Assembly (NCBI GenBank): GCA_945881965.1
Contig: CAMCVS010000001.1
Span: forward strand, 477,402 to 541,401
DNA from: Paracoccus haematequi
GTDB taxonomy: Bacteria; Pseudomonadota; Alphaproteobacteria; Rhodobacterales; Rhodobacteraceae
Direction: 5' to 3'
DNA: 64,000 nucleotides
The position numbers and the translations under genes were made by a program. The notes under the pieces were generated by a model. That model made no database searches. It was given only the letters and a program-made list of their open reading frames with translations, and was not told the origin of the DNA. Shown piece by piece: positions 7,930-16,339 of this stretch; the first letter of the stretch is position 1; every line of letters begins with the position of its first letter.

Positions 7930-9360
7930 ATGACCGACCGCCCGCTTTGGCAACTGACCGCCAGACAGATTTCCGAACGGACCCGTATGGGCGCGCTAAG
8001 TGCCGAGGCCGCCGTCGGGGCGGCGATTGACCGGATGCGGGCCGTGAACCCCGCCCTGAACGCGGTGGTGGTCGATCTGGGCAACGAGGCGCTGGACCGC
8101 GCCCGCGCGTTGGATGATGCGGTGGCGGCCGGGACGGCCCCCGGCCCGCTGCACGGGGTCGCCGTGACGATCAAGATCAACGTTGATCAGACGGGCCAAG
8201 CGACCAGCAATGGCGTGGTCGCGTTCAAGGATGTGATCGCGCGCGGGGATGCGCCCCTGGTCGAGCACCTGCAACGCGCGGGCGCGGTCGTGATCGGGCG
8301 GACCAACACGCCCGAGTTTTCGTTCCGCGCCGATACTGACAACCCGCTGCATGGCCGCACGCATAATCCCTGGGGGGGCCATGTGTCGGCGGGTGGGTCA
8401 TCGGGCGGCGCCGGGGCGGCGGTGATGGCGGGGATTGGCCAGTTGGCGCATGGCAATGACATCGGCGGGTCGCTGCGGTTTCCGGCGGCGGCGAATGGCG
8501 CGGTGGCGATCAAACCGGGGCTGGGGCGCGTGGCGGCGTTCAACCCCAGCGCCGGGGCCGAGCGCGGGATGCTGGCGCAATCCATGTCGGTGCAGGGGCT
8601 GTTGGCGCGGTCTGCGGGCGATCTGGCGCTGGCGATGCCCGCGCTGATCCAGCCTGATGCGCGCGATCCGTTCCATGTGCCGATGCCGTGGCGGGGCGCG
8701 GACCTGTCGGGCCCGATCAAGGTCGCGGTGACGCGCAGCGTGCCCGGATTTGCGGTGCACCCCGAGGTGGATGCCGCGATCACCCGCGCGGCGGATGCAC
8801 TGTCGGACGCGGGCTATGCGGTGGCCGAGGTCGCGGTGCCGGACATTGCGGGGTGTGCGATGACGGGATATCGCGCGCTGCTGACCGAGGTGGCGCATCT
8901 GATGGGCCCCGACATCGCGCGGCATGGATCGCCCACCGTGCAGGCGATATTCGCGGAATATTACCGACAATTCCCGCCGTTTGACCCGCCGGACCTGTTG
9001 CGCGCGATGGCGGATCGCAGCAGATACGCCCGCGAATGGTCGGTATTCCTGACGGATTACCCGCTGGTGCTGACCCCGTTCCTGCCGCAGCCGTTCTTTG
9101 CGCCCGACCGCGATACCCAAGGCGCGGACGGAGTCATCGAGGTGCTGGGCGCGGCGCTGTGGTCCTATGCGATCAATTTCATGGGCCTGCCGTCGGGGAT
9201 GCTGACCACGCATGTCGCCGCCCTGCCGCAGGGGCCGCAACCGATGAGCGTGCAACTGATCGGGCAACGCTGGCGCGAGGATGTGATCCTTGACGCAATG
9301 ATGGCGGCAGAGACGCGGCTGGGGTCGGTCTGCGATACTTTGTGGGGGAACATGGCATGA
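7930..9360 (+). CDS. Amidase signature-family hydrolase
   Basis: A 476-residue amidase with the Ser-cisSer-Lys triad: K82 (in AVTIK), S157 in AGGSSGG and nucleophile S181 in GNDIGGSLRFPA. The spacings of 75 and 24 residues equal those in fatty acid amide hydrolase. The substrate is unknown. The start at 7930 follows AAGGGAGA. Its stop overlaps the start of the HMG-CoA reductase (ATGA), so the two are translationally coupled. Whether it acts on a product linked to that enzyme cannot be said from sequence. A second, more distant amidase lies at 54962-56278. Confidence 0.88.
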   Translation: MTDRPLWQLTARQISERTRMGALSAEAAVGAAIDRMRAVNPALNAVVVDLGNEALDRARALDDAVAAGTAPGPLHGVAVTIKINVDQTGQATSNGVVAFKDVIARGDAPLVEHLQRAGAVVIGRTNTPEFSFRADTDNPLHGRTHNPWGGHVSAGGSSGGAGAAVMAGIGQLAHGNDIGGSLRFPAAANGAVAIKPGLGRVAAFNPSAGAERGMLAQSMSVQGLLARSAGDLALAMPALIQPDARDPFHVPMPWRGADLSGPIKVAVTRSVPGFAVHPEVDAAITRAADALSDAGYAVAEVAVPDIAGCAMTGYRALLTEVAHLMGPDIARHGSPTVQAIFAEYYRQFPPFDPPDLLRAMADRSRYAREWSVFLTDYPLVLTPFLPQPFFAPDRDTQGADGVIEVLGAALWSYAINFMGLPSGMLTTHVAALPQGPQPMSVQLIGQRWREDVILDAMMAAETRLGSVCDTLWGNMA

Positions 9361-10604
9361 CATCACGGATTCCGGGGCTGCATGCCCTGCCCCGCGCGGA
9401 ACGGTTGGCGCGGGTGGCCGAGATCACCGGGCTGACAGCCGAAGACATCGCGCATCTGACCCGCGAGGCTGCTGCGGCGGGCGATCTGTGTGACCATCTG
9501 TCGGAAAACGTCATCAGCGTGATGGCGATCCCCTTGGCGGTGGCGACGAATGTAACGGTCGATGGCGTTGATGTGCTGGTTGCAATGGCGACGGAAGAGG
9601 CGAGCGTCGTGGCCGCCGTCAACAACGGCGCGCGGGCCTGTCGCGATGCGGGCGGCATCCATACCTCGGCGGATGCACCCTGCATGATCGCGCAGGTGCA
9701 GATCACCGGCCTGTCCGACCCGCATCTGGCGCGTGCCCGCGTGCTGGAACAGGAAGCGGCGCTGAAGGCGCTGTGCGACGCGGTGGACCCGATGCTGGTG
9801 CGGCTGGGCGGCGGGTTTCGCAGCGTCGAGGCAAAGGTGGCGGGCGGGTTCCTGATCGTGCATCTGATCGTCGATGTGCGCGACGCGATGGGGGCCAATG
9901 CGGTGAACACCATGGCCGAAACCTGCGCTCCGCATCTGGAGGGCTGGACGGGTGGCACCGCACGGCTGCGCATCCTGTCCAATCTGGCGGACAGGCGGCG
10001 GGTGCGGGCGCGCGCGACATGGCCACTGGCGGACTTGGGCGCGGAAACGGTGCAGGGGATACTGGAAGCGTATCAGTTTGCCGCCTGCGACCCCTATCGC
10101 GCGGCGACGCATAACAAGGGCATCATGAACGGCATTTCCGCCGTGGGTCTGGCGACCGGGCAGGATACCCGCGCGCTGGAAGCAGGGGCGCATGCCTATG
10201 CCGCCACGCGCCCCGGTGGCTATGGCCCGTTGACGACCTATGAACGCGACCGCGATGGCAATCTGGTGGGCATGATCGAGGTGCCGATGCCGGTGGGCAT
10301 CGTGGGCGGGGCCACGCGGGCACATCCGACGGCGCGGGCGTCGCTGAAAATCATGGGCATCACGACAGCCGACCGGCTGGCGCGCGTGATGGCCGCTGTG
10401 GGGCTGGTGCAGAATTTCTCGGCGCTGCGCGCGCTTGCGACCGAAGGCATCCAACGCGGACACATGACGCTGCATGCGCGCAATCTGGCGGTGTCGGCGG
10501 GGGCTTTGGGCGATCAGATCGGACAGGTCGCCGCCGAGATGGTGGCGCGCAAATCGGTGCGCGAGGAGACGGCGCGCGAGATTCTGGCGGCGCTGGGGCG
10601 GTAA
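9357..10604 (+). CDS. mvaA: Hydroxymethylglutaryl-CoA reductase, class II (degradative)
   Basis: It interconverts HMG-CoA and mevalonate. The 415-residue length and lack of an N-terminal membrane anchor mark class II, as in Pseudomonas mevalonii. Catalytic residues are visible: the acidic ATEEASVVAA motif (E80/E81), K254 in THNKGIMNG, D270 in TGQD and H373 in LHARN. The K-to-D spacing of 16 matches P. mevalonii. DAMGAN is at 176-181. The start at 9357 overlaps the amidase stop and follows a GGGGGA site. No other mevalonate gene is in the window, so direction (catabolism or synthesis) is open. Class II favours oxidation of mevalonate. Confidence 0.93.
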   Translation: MTSRIPGLHALPRAERLARVAEITGLTAEDIAHLTREAAAAGDLCDHLSENVISVMAIPLAVATNVTVDGVDVLVAMATEEASVVAAVNNGARACRDAGGIHTSADAPCMIAQVQITGLSDPHLARARVLEQEAALKALCDAVDPMLVRLGGGFRSVEAKVAGGFLIVHLIVDVRDAMGANAVNTMAETCAPHLEGWTGGTARLRILSNLADRRRVRARATWPLADLGAETVQGILEAYQFAACDPYRAATHNKGIMNGISAVGLATGQDTRALEAGAHAYAATRPGGYGPLTTYERDRDGNLVGMIEVPMPVGIVGGATRAHPTARASLKIMGITTADRLARVMAAVGLVQNFSALRALATEGIQRGHMTLHARNLAVSAGALGDQIGQVAAEMVARKSVREETAREILAALGR

Positions 10605-10606
10605 CC

Positions 10607-11362
10607 TCAGGCGAACTGTTCGCGGATCAGCCGTTCATCCAACCCATGCCCCGGATCGAACAGCAGCCGATGCGCGATGGACGGTTCGGAATGGATATCG
10701 ACGGTGACCACGTCGCGGACGGAACGAGAATCTGCATCCGCCATGACGGGACGTTTTTCGGGGTCTGTCACCTCGAACCGGACCTGCGCGTCGGAGGGCA
10801 ACAGCGCACCGCGCCAACGGCGAGGACGAAACGGCGCGATGGCGGTCAGGGCCAGCACGTCGGATTTGATCGGCAGGATCGGGCCATGCGCGGAATAGTT
10901 ATAGGCGGTGGACCCGGCGGGGGTGGCGACCAGCGCCCCGTCGCACACCAGCTCTTCCAGCCGCAACCGGCCATCGACCCAGATCTTCAGCTTGGCGGCT
11001 TGCGGACCCTGCCGCAGCAATGACACCTCGTTGATCGCCAGCGCGTGATGCGCGGCACCGTCCATCGTGATGGCCTGCATGGACAGCGGGTGGATCACCG
11101 CCTCTTCGGCGGCGCTGAGGCGGGCGACCAGATCGCCTTCGGAATAACCGTTCATCAGGAACCCGACCGTGCCCCGGTTCATGCCATAGACCGGCACATC
11201 AAGGCTCTGGGTGCGGTGCAGCGTTTGCAGCATGAACCCGTCACCGCCCAAGGCCACGATCACCTCGGCCTCTGCTTCGGGCACCGCGCCATAACGTTCG
11301 ACCAACGCCGCGCGGGCCGTGCGGGAAACCGGGGCCTCGCTGGCGGCAAAGGCGATTTTCAT
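10607..11362 (-). CDS. nadK: NAD kinase
   Basis: It phosphorylates NAD to NADP. The 251-residue protein has the family GGDG motif at 39-42 ([13 protein letters not shown]), the NE motif (AINEVSLLR) and the glycine-rich [16 protein letters not shown] segment. The start MKIAFAAS at 11362 gives a standard N-terminus. An upstream in-frame extension looks non-coding. It converges on mvaA with stop codons only 2 bp apart. NADP supply links loosely to the malic enzyme and HMG-CoA reductase nearby, but no operon joins them. Confidence 0.94.
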   Translation of the reverse strand: MKIAFAASEAPVSRTARAALVERYGAVPEAEAEVIVALGGDGFMLQTLHRTQSLDVPVYGMNRGTVGFLMNGYSEGDLVARLSAAEEAVIHPLSMQAITMDGAAHHALAINEVSLLRQGPQAAKLKIWVDGRLRLEELVCDGALVATPAGSTAYNYSAHGPILPIKSDVLALTAIAPFRPRRWRGALLPSDAQVRFEVTDPEKRPVMADADSRSVRDVVTVDIHSEPSIAHRLLFDPGHGLDERLIREQFA

Positions 11363-11530
11363 CAAGGTCTCCGCAGGTTGCAAACGGCTTGAGCCGCGGC
11401 AGAGTGGACCACATGCGACGGGTGATGAAAACCCCTGATGCCCCAGCGGCGCGGCGCAATGCACCCTTTCCCGACCGGGCATGTTGGACTAGACCTGAGA
11501 ACAACGCATGCGCCAAGGGAGTGTCCCGCG

Positions 11531-12838
11531 ATGAAAGACCAAGTTGCCAATCAGATGACCGATGCCGGGTTCTTTACCGAAACGCTGGCCACGCGCGATC
11601 CCGCGATCTGGGCAGCGATGACGTCCGAATTGGGCCGTCAGCGCCACGAGATCGAATTGATCGCGTCGGAAAACATCGTCTCGGCGGCCGTGATGGCGGC
11701 GCAGGGGTCGGTGATGACCAACAAATATGCCGAAGGCTATCCCGGCAAACGCTATTACGGCGGCTGCGATTATGTGGATATCGCGGAGAACCTCGCCATC
11801 GAGCGCGCCTGCCAGTTGTTCGGCTGCGGCTTTGCCAACGTGCAACCCAATTCGGGGTCACAGGCGAACCAAGGCGTGTTCACCGCGCTGTTGGCACCCG
11901 GCGACACCATTCTGGGCATGAGCCTTGATGCCGGCGGGCACCTGACCCACGGCGCGAAACCGAACCAGTCGGGCAAGTGGTTCAACGCCATCCAGTATGG
12001 GGTGCGCCCGCAGGACCTGCGCATCGACTATGACGAGGTGGCCGCACTGGCCACCGAACATCAACCCAAGATGCTGATCGCGGGCGGGTCGGCCATTCCG
12101 CGCGTCATCGACTTTGCGAAAATGCGCGAGATTGCCGACAGCGTCGGCGCGATCCTTTTGGCCGATGTGGCGCATTTCGCCGGTCTGATCGCGGCGGGGG
12201 TTTATCCGTCGCCGTTCCCCCATGCCCATGTCGCCACCACCACCACGCACAAGACCCTGCGCGGCCCGCGCGGTGGCATGATCCTGACCAATGACGAGGC
12301 TCTGGCGAAAAAGATCAATTCGGCGATCTTCCCCGGCATTCAGGGCGGCCCCCTGATGCATGTGATCGCCGCCAAGGCGGTGGCGTTCGGCGAGGCGCTG
12401 CGGCCCGAATTTCGCGGCTATCAGGAACAGGTCATCCGCAATGCGCAGGCGCTGGCGGATGAGCTGATGAAGGGCGGTCTGGACATCGTCACCGGCGGCA
12501 CCGATTGCCACCTGATGCTGGTCGATCTGCGGCCCAAGGGCGTCAAGGGCAACGATACCGAAAAGGCACTTGGACGCGCGCATATCACCTGCAACAAGAA
12601 CGGCATCCCTTTTGACACCGAAAAGCCCACCATCACCTCGGGCGTCCGGTTGGGCACCCCCGCCGGCACCACGCGCGGCTTTGGCGAGGATGAATTCCGC
12701 CACATCGGGCGCATGATCGTGCAGGTGGTCGATGGCTTGGCCGCGCATGGCCCCGAAGCCAATGACGCCGTCGAAGCAGCCGTCAAGGCCGAGGTCGAGG
12801 CGCTGTGCGCGCGGTTCCCGATCTATCCGGGGCTTTAA
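11531..12838 (+). CDS. glyA: Serine hydroxymethyltransferase
   Basis: A PLP enzyme that interconverts serine and glycine while transferring a one-carbon unit to tetrahydrofolate. The 435-residue protein shows [41 protein letters not shown] and the PLP-lysine motif [14 protein letters not shown] (K241). The start at 11531 follows AAGGGAG; an ATG at 11555 is less likely. The 168-bp leader, shared with the divergent nadK, shows no riboswitch that I recognise. A strong terminator follows at 12858. Confidence 0.97.
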   Translation: MKDQVANQMTDAGFFTETLATRDPAIWAAMTSELGRQRHEIELIASENIVSAAVMAAQGSVMTNKYAEGYPGKRYYGGCDYVDIAENLAIERACQLFGCGFANVQPNSGSQANQGVFTALLAPGDTILGMSLDAGGHLTHGAKPNQSGKWFNAIQYGVRPQDLRIDYDEVAALATEHQPKMLIAGGSAIPRVIDFAKMREIADSVGAILLADVAHFAGLIAAGVYPSPFPHAHVATTTTHKTLRGPRGGMILTNDEALAKKINSAIFPGIQGGPLMHVIAAKAVAFGEALRPEFRGYQEQVIRNAQALADELMKGGLDIVTGGTDCHLMLVDLRPKGVKGNDTEKALGRAHITCNKNGIPFDTEKPTITSGVRLGTPAGTTRGFGEDEFRHIGRMIVQVVDGLAAHGPEANDAVEAAVKAEVEALCARFPIYPGL

Positions 12839-12857
12839 ACCCCGCCTTAACGTTGAC

Positions 12858-12885
12858 AAGGGCATCGCATCGCGGTGCCCTTTTT
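12858..12885 (+). terminator. Intrinsic terminator of glyA
   Basis: An 11-bp stem (AAGGGCATCGC at 12858-12868 with GCGGTGCCCTT at 12872-12882, one G-T pair), a 3-nt ATC loop and a T-run. It lies 20 bp after the glyA stop and before the DUF817 gene. Confidence 0.85.
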
Positions 12886-12902
12886 CTTTTGGGAGGTGCG
12901 GC

Positions 12903-13802
12903 GTGACCAAGTTTGACACCTGGCTTTTGGCGCATCTGCCGCGCGGGCTGGTGAGGCTGTCGGCGTTTCTGGCCTTACAGGCGGCGGCCTGCCTGTTCGC
13001 GCTGTCGTTTCTGGCAGCGATCCTGATCACGCGGGCGGTCTGGCAGCCGGACTGGCCGATCCATCGTTATGACGCGCTGGTGCTGATCGCGGTGGGGTTG
13101 CAGGCGCTGTTCATCTGGACGCGGCTGGAAACCTGGGAAGAGGCGCGGGTGATCCTGTTGTTTCACCTGACGGGCACTGCGATGGAATGGTTAAAGGTCA
13201 GCGCGGGGTCATGGTCCTATCCCGAACCGGGGGTGCTGAAACTGTTCTCTGTGCCGCTGTTCACCGGGTTCATGTATGCGTCCGTGGGCAGTTACATCGC
13301 GCGCGCGATCCGGCTGTTCGATATCCGGCTGGCCCCGGCCCCGCCATACTGGACCGTCGCGGTGCTGGCGGCGGCGATTTACGTGAATTTCTGGTCGCAT
13401 CATTATGTGGCCGACATGCGCATGGCGCTGTTCGCGGCCACGGTGATCCTGTTCGCGCGCACCCGGCTGTGGTTTCGCACGCTGGATCTGTGGCTATGGG
13501 TGCCGGTGCCGCTGGTGGCGCTTGGGGCGGCGCTGATGCTGTGGGGGGCGGAAAACATCGGCACGCTGACCGGCACGTGGCGCTATGCCGGACAATCGGG
13601 GTGGCAGTTGGTCAGCCTGTCCAAGCTGGGATCGTGGTATCTGTTGCTGTTCGTGGCCTTTGCCACGGTGACGCTGGTGGCGCGGGGGGCGTTGCGCCCG
13701 ACCGCGTGGCACCCGTCAGATGAACCCGCGCAGCCGCAGCACCCACAGCGCCAGCGCGGCAAAGACCAGAAGGTTGAACACCAGCCCCCCCGCAAGGCCT
13801 AG
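12903..13802 (+). CDS. DUF817 polytopic membrane protein
   Basis: A 299-residue inner-membrane protein with about eight hydrophobic segments. Characteristic stretches are TRLETWEEARVILLFHL, TAMEWLKVSAGSWSYPE and NFWSHHYVADMRMALFA, which I recognise as DUF817. Function is unknown. It starts with GTG at 12903 after GGGAGG. The last 29 or so residues (HPSDEPAQPQHPQRQ onward) are hydrophilic and proline/glutamine-rich. They are encoded opposite the C-terminus of the convergent gene at 13716-14087, so the tail looks like read-through into antisense sequence. Confidence 0.8.
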   Translation: MTKFDTWLLAHLPRGLVRLSAFLALQAAACLFALSFLAAILITRAVWQPDWPIHRYDALVLIAVGLQALFIWTRLETWEEARVILLFHLTGTAMEWLKVSAGSWSYPEPGVLKLFSVPLFTGFMYASVGSYIARAIRLFDIRLAPAPPYWTVAVLAAAIYVNFWSHHYVADMRMALFAATVILFARTRLWFRTLDLWLWVPVPLVALGAALMLWGAENIGTLTGTWRYAGQSGWQLVSLSKLGSWYLLLFVAFATVTLVARGALRPTAWHPSDEPAQPQHPQRQRGKDQKVEHQPPRKA

Positions 13803-14087
13803 CCAGAACCCGATCCGGCGGTCGCGCGGATCAATCGCCGCTAGGGCCATCATCGCCAGCCGGTAATCACGGTCAAAGGCCGACAGGTCCAGCCGCGCGG
13901 CCAGTTTCGGGTGCCGCGCCATTTCCTGCGCCGCCGCGATCCGGATCAGCCCCGCGCGCACCGATACTGGCAACCGCCGCCCCGCCCGCCGCGCGCGCCG
14001 CGCCAGATTGCCAGAGGCAAGCCCCAGCTTTTCGCCCATCATCTCGTTGAGACGGCCAACGCGCCCGTCGATATCTTGCAGGTTCAT
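13716..14087 (-). CDS. Small protein with C-terminal membrane helix
   Basis: A 123-residue protein not recognised by family. It begins MNLQDIDGRVGRLNEMMGEK, has an Arg/Ala-rich helical middle (LARRARRAGRRLPVSVRAG), the segment FDRDYRLAMMALAAIDPRDR, and one C-terminal membrane helix (about 95-118) ending LRLRGFI. The codon pattern and clear topology support it as real. It converges with, and overlaps by 87 bp, the DUF817 gene. The start at 14087 was chosen as the first ATG giving this compact protein. The longer open frame upstream runs antisense to the hydrolase gene. Confidence 0.6.
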   Translation of the reverse strand: MNLQDIDGRVGRLNEMMGEKLGLASGNLARRARRAGRRLPVSVRAGLIRIAAAQEMARHPKLAARLDLSAFDRDYRLAMMALAAIDPRDRRIGFWLGLAGGLVFNLLVFAALALWVLRLRGFI

Positions 14088-14180
14088 GGCTGTGTTGCGC
14101 CTCCTGCGGATGGTCATACGCCGGGTGCGCGGCGCACTCAACCTCTGGCCAAGCGTTGTGCGCGCGGCTATCGCTGGGGC

Positions 14181-14939
14181 ATGTTGCATTTCATCGACCA
14201 TCCCGGCCCGGATGACGCGGCCCCGCTGATCATCGCGCATGGGCTCTATGGGTCGGCGCGCAATTGGGGCGGTATCGCGCGCGCGCTGTCGGCCACCCGG
14301 CGGGTGATCGCGGTGGACATGCGCAATCACGGCGACAGTCCTTGGTTTGACACGCATCGGTATCCCGATATGGCCGATGATCTTATCGCGCTGGCCGCCA
14401 CGCTGGGGCGCCCTGTCGATCTGCTGGGCCATTCGATGGGCGGCAAGGCGGCGATGCTGACGGCGATTGCGCGGCCCGATCTGGTCCGCCGCCTGATTGT
14501 CGCGGATATTGCGCCGGTCGCCTATGACCACAGCCACCTGCCCTATATCGAGGCGATGCGCGGCCTTGACCTGACCGGCATCACGCGCCGGTCCCAAGCC
14601 GAAGACGCGCTGCGCGGCCTGATCGACACGCCTGCGCTGGCCGCGTTTTTCGTGCAATCGTTGGACCTGACCGCGCGGGCGTGGAAGCTGAACCTTGATG
14701 TGCTGGCGCGCGACATGGCGTATCTGCTGGGCTTTCCCGCGGTGACGGGTGCGTTCGACGGTCCCACCCTGTTTCTGGCAGGCGCGCTGTCGCCCTATGT
14801 GGCCCCGGCCTATCGTCCGCAGATCAGGGCGTTGTTCCCGCGCGCGGTGATCGCGAAAATCCCCGGCGCGGGGCATTGGTTACATGCAGAAAAGCCTGCG
14901 GAGTTTTCGGCCGCTGTGCAGCATTTTCTGACCGCGTGA
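14181..14939 (+). CDS. Alpha/beta-fold hydrolase (YbfF-like esterase)
   Basis: This 252-residue hydrolase has the nucleophile elbow LLGHSMGG (S85), the oxyanion HGLYGS at 20-25 and the catalytic histidine in PGAGHWLHAEKP near the C-terminus. The phrases VDMRNHGDSP and GKAAM resemble the YbfF esterase subgroup. The substrate is probably a short acyl ester or thioester and is otherwise unknown. The start at 14181 has a poor ribosome-binding site. It is divergent from the small membrane-helix gene at 14087. Confidence 0.88.
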   Translation: MLHFIDHPGPDDAAPLIIAHGLYGSARNWGGIARALSATRRVIAVDMRNHGDSPWFDTHRYPDMADDLIALAATLGRPVDLLGHSMGGKAAMLTAIARPDLVRRLIVADIAPVAYDHSHLPYIEAMRGLDLTGITRRSQAEDALRGLIDTPALAAFFVQSLDLTARAWKLNLDVLARDMAYLLGFPAVTGAFDGPTLFLAGALSPYVAPAYRPQIRALFPRAVIAKIPGAGHWLHAEKPAEFSAAVQHFLTA

Positions 14940-14943
14940 CGGA

Positions 14944-15129
14944 TTATTCGCTTTCCATCATCGCCTTGGCGACGAACCATGTCACCGGCAGCGCGGCGAT
15001 GAACCCAGCTGCCGCGACCAAGAGGATCGGTTGCAGCGTGTCATACCCCATGACCAGCGCGGCGATGATGAAAGACCCGGCCAGCGTGGTCGAAATCAGC
15101 GAATAGAGGATCGAAGCAAGGCGCATCAT
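14944..15129 (-). CDS. 61-residue two-helix membrane protein, probably FnrL-controlled
   Basis: A small protein (MMRLASILYSLISTTLAGSF at the start) with two membrane helices, about 5-28 and 34-56, ending AKAMMESE. Similar small proteins in Rhodobacteraceae are, from memory, often mislabelled 'CTP synthetase'; nothing here supports that activity. The start could be 15129 or the adjacent ATG at 15126. A perfect FnrL box is centred 74 bp upstream, so it may be induced at low oxygen. It lies on the same strand as the cytochrome b561 gene and converges with the hydrolase. Confidence 0.7.
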   Translation of the reverse strand: MMRLASILYSLISTTLAGSFIIAALVMGYDTLQPILLVAAAGFIAALPVTWFVAKAMMESE

Positions 15130-15196
15130 GGCGAAATTCCCTATCAGGGCGCGTTTCCCGGTGACGCCAGCCTGCGCCGGGATCGCCCTGTCCGCC

Positions 15197-15210
15197 TTGA
15201 TCCGGATCAA
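15197..15210. promoter_or_regulatory. FnrL/FNR box
   Basis: TTGATCCGGATCAA is a perfect palindrome matching TTGAT-N4-ATCAA. It lies between the cytochrome b561 stop and the small membrane gene, on whose strand a class II promoter would start near 15162, leaving a leader of about 33 nt. Confidence 0.75.
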
Positions 15211-15216
15211 TCCCGA

Positions 15217-15696
15217 TCACCCGCGCAGCGACATCCGCCGCATCAGCCCATCTTTCAGCCCGAACTGGTGCCAGAGCGCGGCCACCACATGCAGCCCCAC
15301 CAGCGCCATGAGCGCGACCTTCATCACCTCATGCGCCTCGCCCGCGGCAGCGACACCCTGAAACCACGCGACGGCCCCGGAAATCGGCAGCGCGATCATC
15401 AGGCCGAAAAGCCCCAGATGCACCGCCTTGGCCGCCAGTTTCTGCGCCGCCGGACCCTCGGCCTCGGGCGGGACGCCGTTCGACAGGCGCATGGCAATGC
15501 GGGTCAGCGCAAAGACAAAGACCAGAAATCCGCCAAACACATGCGCGGCAATCGCGGGTGCAAACACCACCTCGGTGCCGCGCAGCATGGCGCGGAATGC
15601 CTCTGAGATGGCATCGTGGAACACGAATTGCTGGATGATCAGCAGCAGGGTCACCCAATGCAGGATGATATGGGCGCGGGAATAGGATGTGGGCAT
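15217..15696 (-). CDS. Cytochrome b561-type membrane diheme protein
   Basis: A 159-residue four-helix protein of the bacterial cytochrome b561 family. Candidate haem-ligand histidines occur in the helices: SRAHIILHW near the N-terminus, IAAHVFGG, AAKAVHLG and GLHVVAALWHQF near the C-terminus. It probably passes electrons between quinol and a periplasmic or membrane acceptor. The start at 15696 gives the usual short N-terminus (MPTSYSRAHI). The gene lies just upstream of an FnrL box and the small membrane gene, and downstream of the hypothetical at 15776. Confidence 0.85.
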   Translation of the reverse strand: MPTSYSRAHIILHWVTLLLIIQQFVFHDAISEAFRAMLRGTEVVFAPAIAAHVFGGFLVFVFALTRIAMRLSNGVPPEAEGPAAQKLAAKAVHLGLFGLMIALPISGAVAWFQGVAAAGEAHEVMKVALMALVGLHVVAALWHQFGLKDGLMRRMSLRG

Positions 15697-15775
15697 GGGA
15701 CCGTTCCTTTGAAAACTGACATCAACGTGATACGGCCATCCGGCCCGGTTCCGTCGCACGGGGGGCATTTCCGCC

Positions 15776-16123
15776 TCAGCGGGCAAGCAGGCCGACCGGC
15801 GCATCCACATCGCGGACGAAATCCAGTGCCGCCCGATCCTCGGCCAATGTCGCGCGTTTGAAATCGAACCGCTGTTCGTCGCCATCCGCGTCAGACGCGA
15901 TCACCAGCGCCTGCATCAGGTGCCGCGCGCCGTCGTGGATATCGACCAACCCGCGCAGGTGCGGCGCACCCGCCGCCTCGACCGCAAAGCCGCCATCCCA
16001 CAGCCGCAGGATCGGCCAGGCCTGCCCATCCGCCACCACGCGCAGCCGCGCCGATTTCCGCGCCGCCAGCCGCCGCGCCGCCGCCAGCCCTTCGCGCAGT
16101 TCCGGGGTCAGGAAAGTGGTCAT
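15776..16123 (-). CDS. Conserved hypothetical protein, 115 residues
   Basis: I do not recognise the family. The protein starts MTTFLTPELREGLAAARRLA and has an alpha/beta look, with RLRVVADGQAWPILRLWDGG and a hydrophobic segment RHLMQALVIASD, ending in VRDVDAPVGLLAR. It has no signal peptide or membrane helix. It is encoded 80 bp upstream of the cytochrome b561 gene on the same strand. Start 16123 is preceded by GGTAACC and GGAGG-like bases. Confidence 0.65.
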   Translation of the reverse strand: MTTFLTPELREGLAAARRLAARKSARLRVVADGQAWPILRLWDGGFAVEAAGAPHLRGLVDIHDGARHLMQALVIASDADGDEQRFDFKRATLAEDRAALDFVRDVDAPVGLLAR

Positions 16124-16232
16124 GGTTACCTCCGCATGTGCCGATGCAGGATTGCCGATTGCCGGTTAAGATCAAGCAAACTTATGACAACAAATCCGGT
16201 TTTATTTTGACCGCTATCTGGCGGGCCACAGG

Positions 16233-16266
16233 ATGTCGCACGCGTGTTCATGTGCGATGTCGCACA
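16233..16266. promoter_or_regulatory. ATGTCGCAC repeats and palindrome upstream of GST gene
   Basis: ATGTCGCAC occurs at 16233-16241 and 16257-16265, 24 bp apart. The second is half of a perfect palindrome TGTGCGATGTCGCACA (16251-16266; 7-bp arms, 2-bp spacer). They lie 74 bp and more before the GST start and look like a regulator binding region. Confidence 0.5.
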
Positions 16267-16339
16267 GGGGGTGCGCCCGCTGCGGGCTTTGCACGGCAGG
16301 GCCAGCCCGCTAGCTGCAATGACAGCCCAAGGAGCGCGC

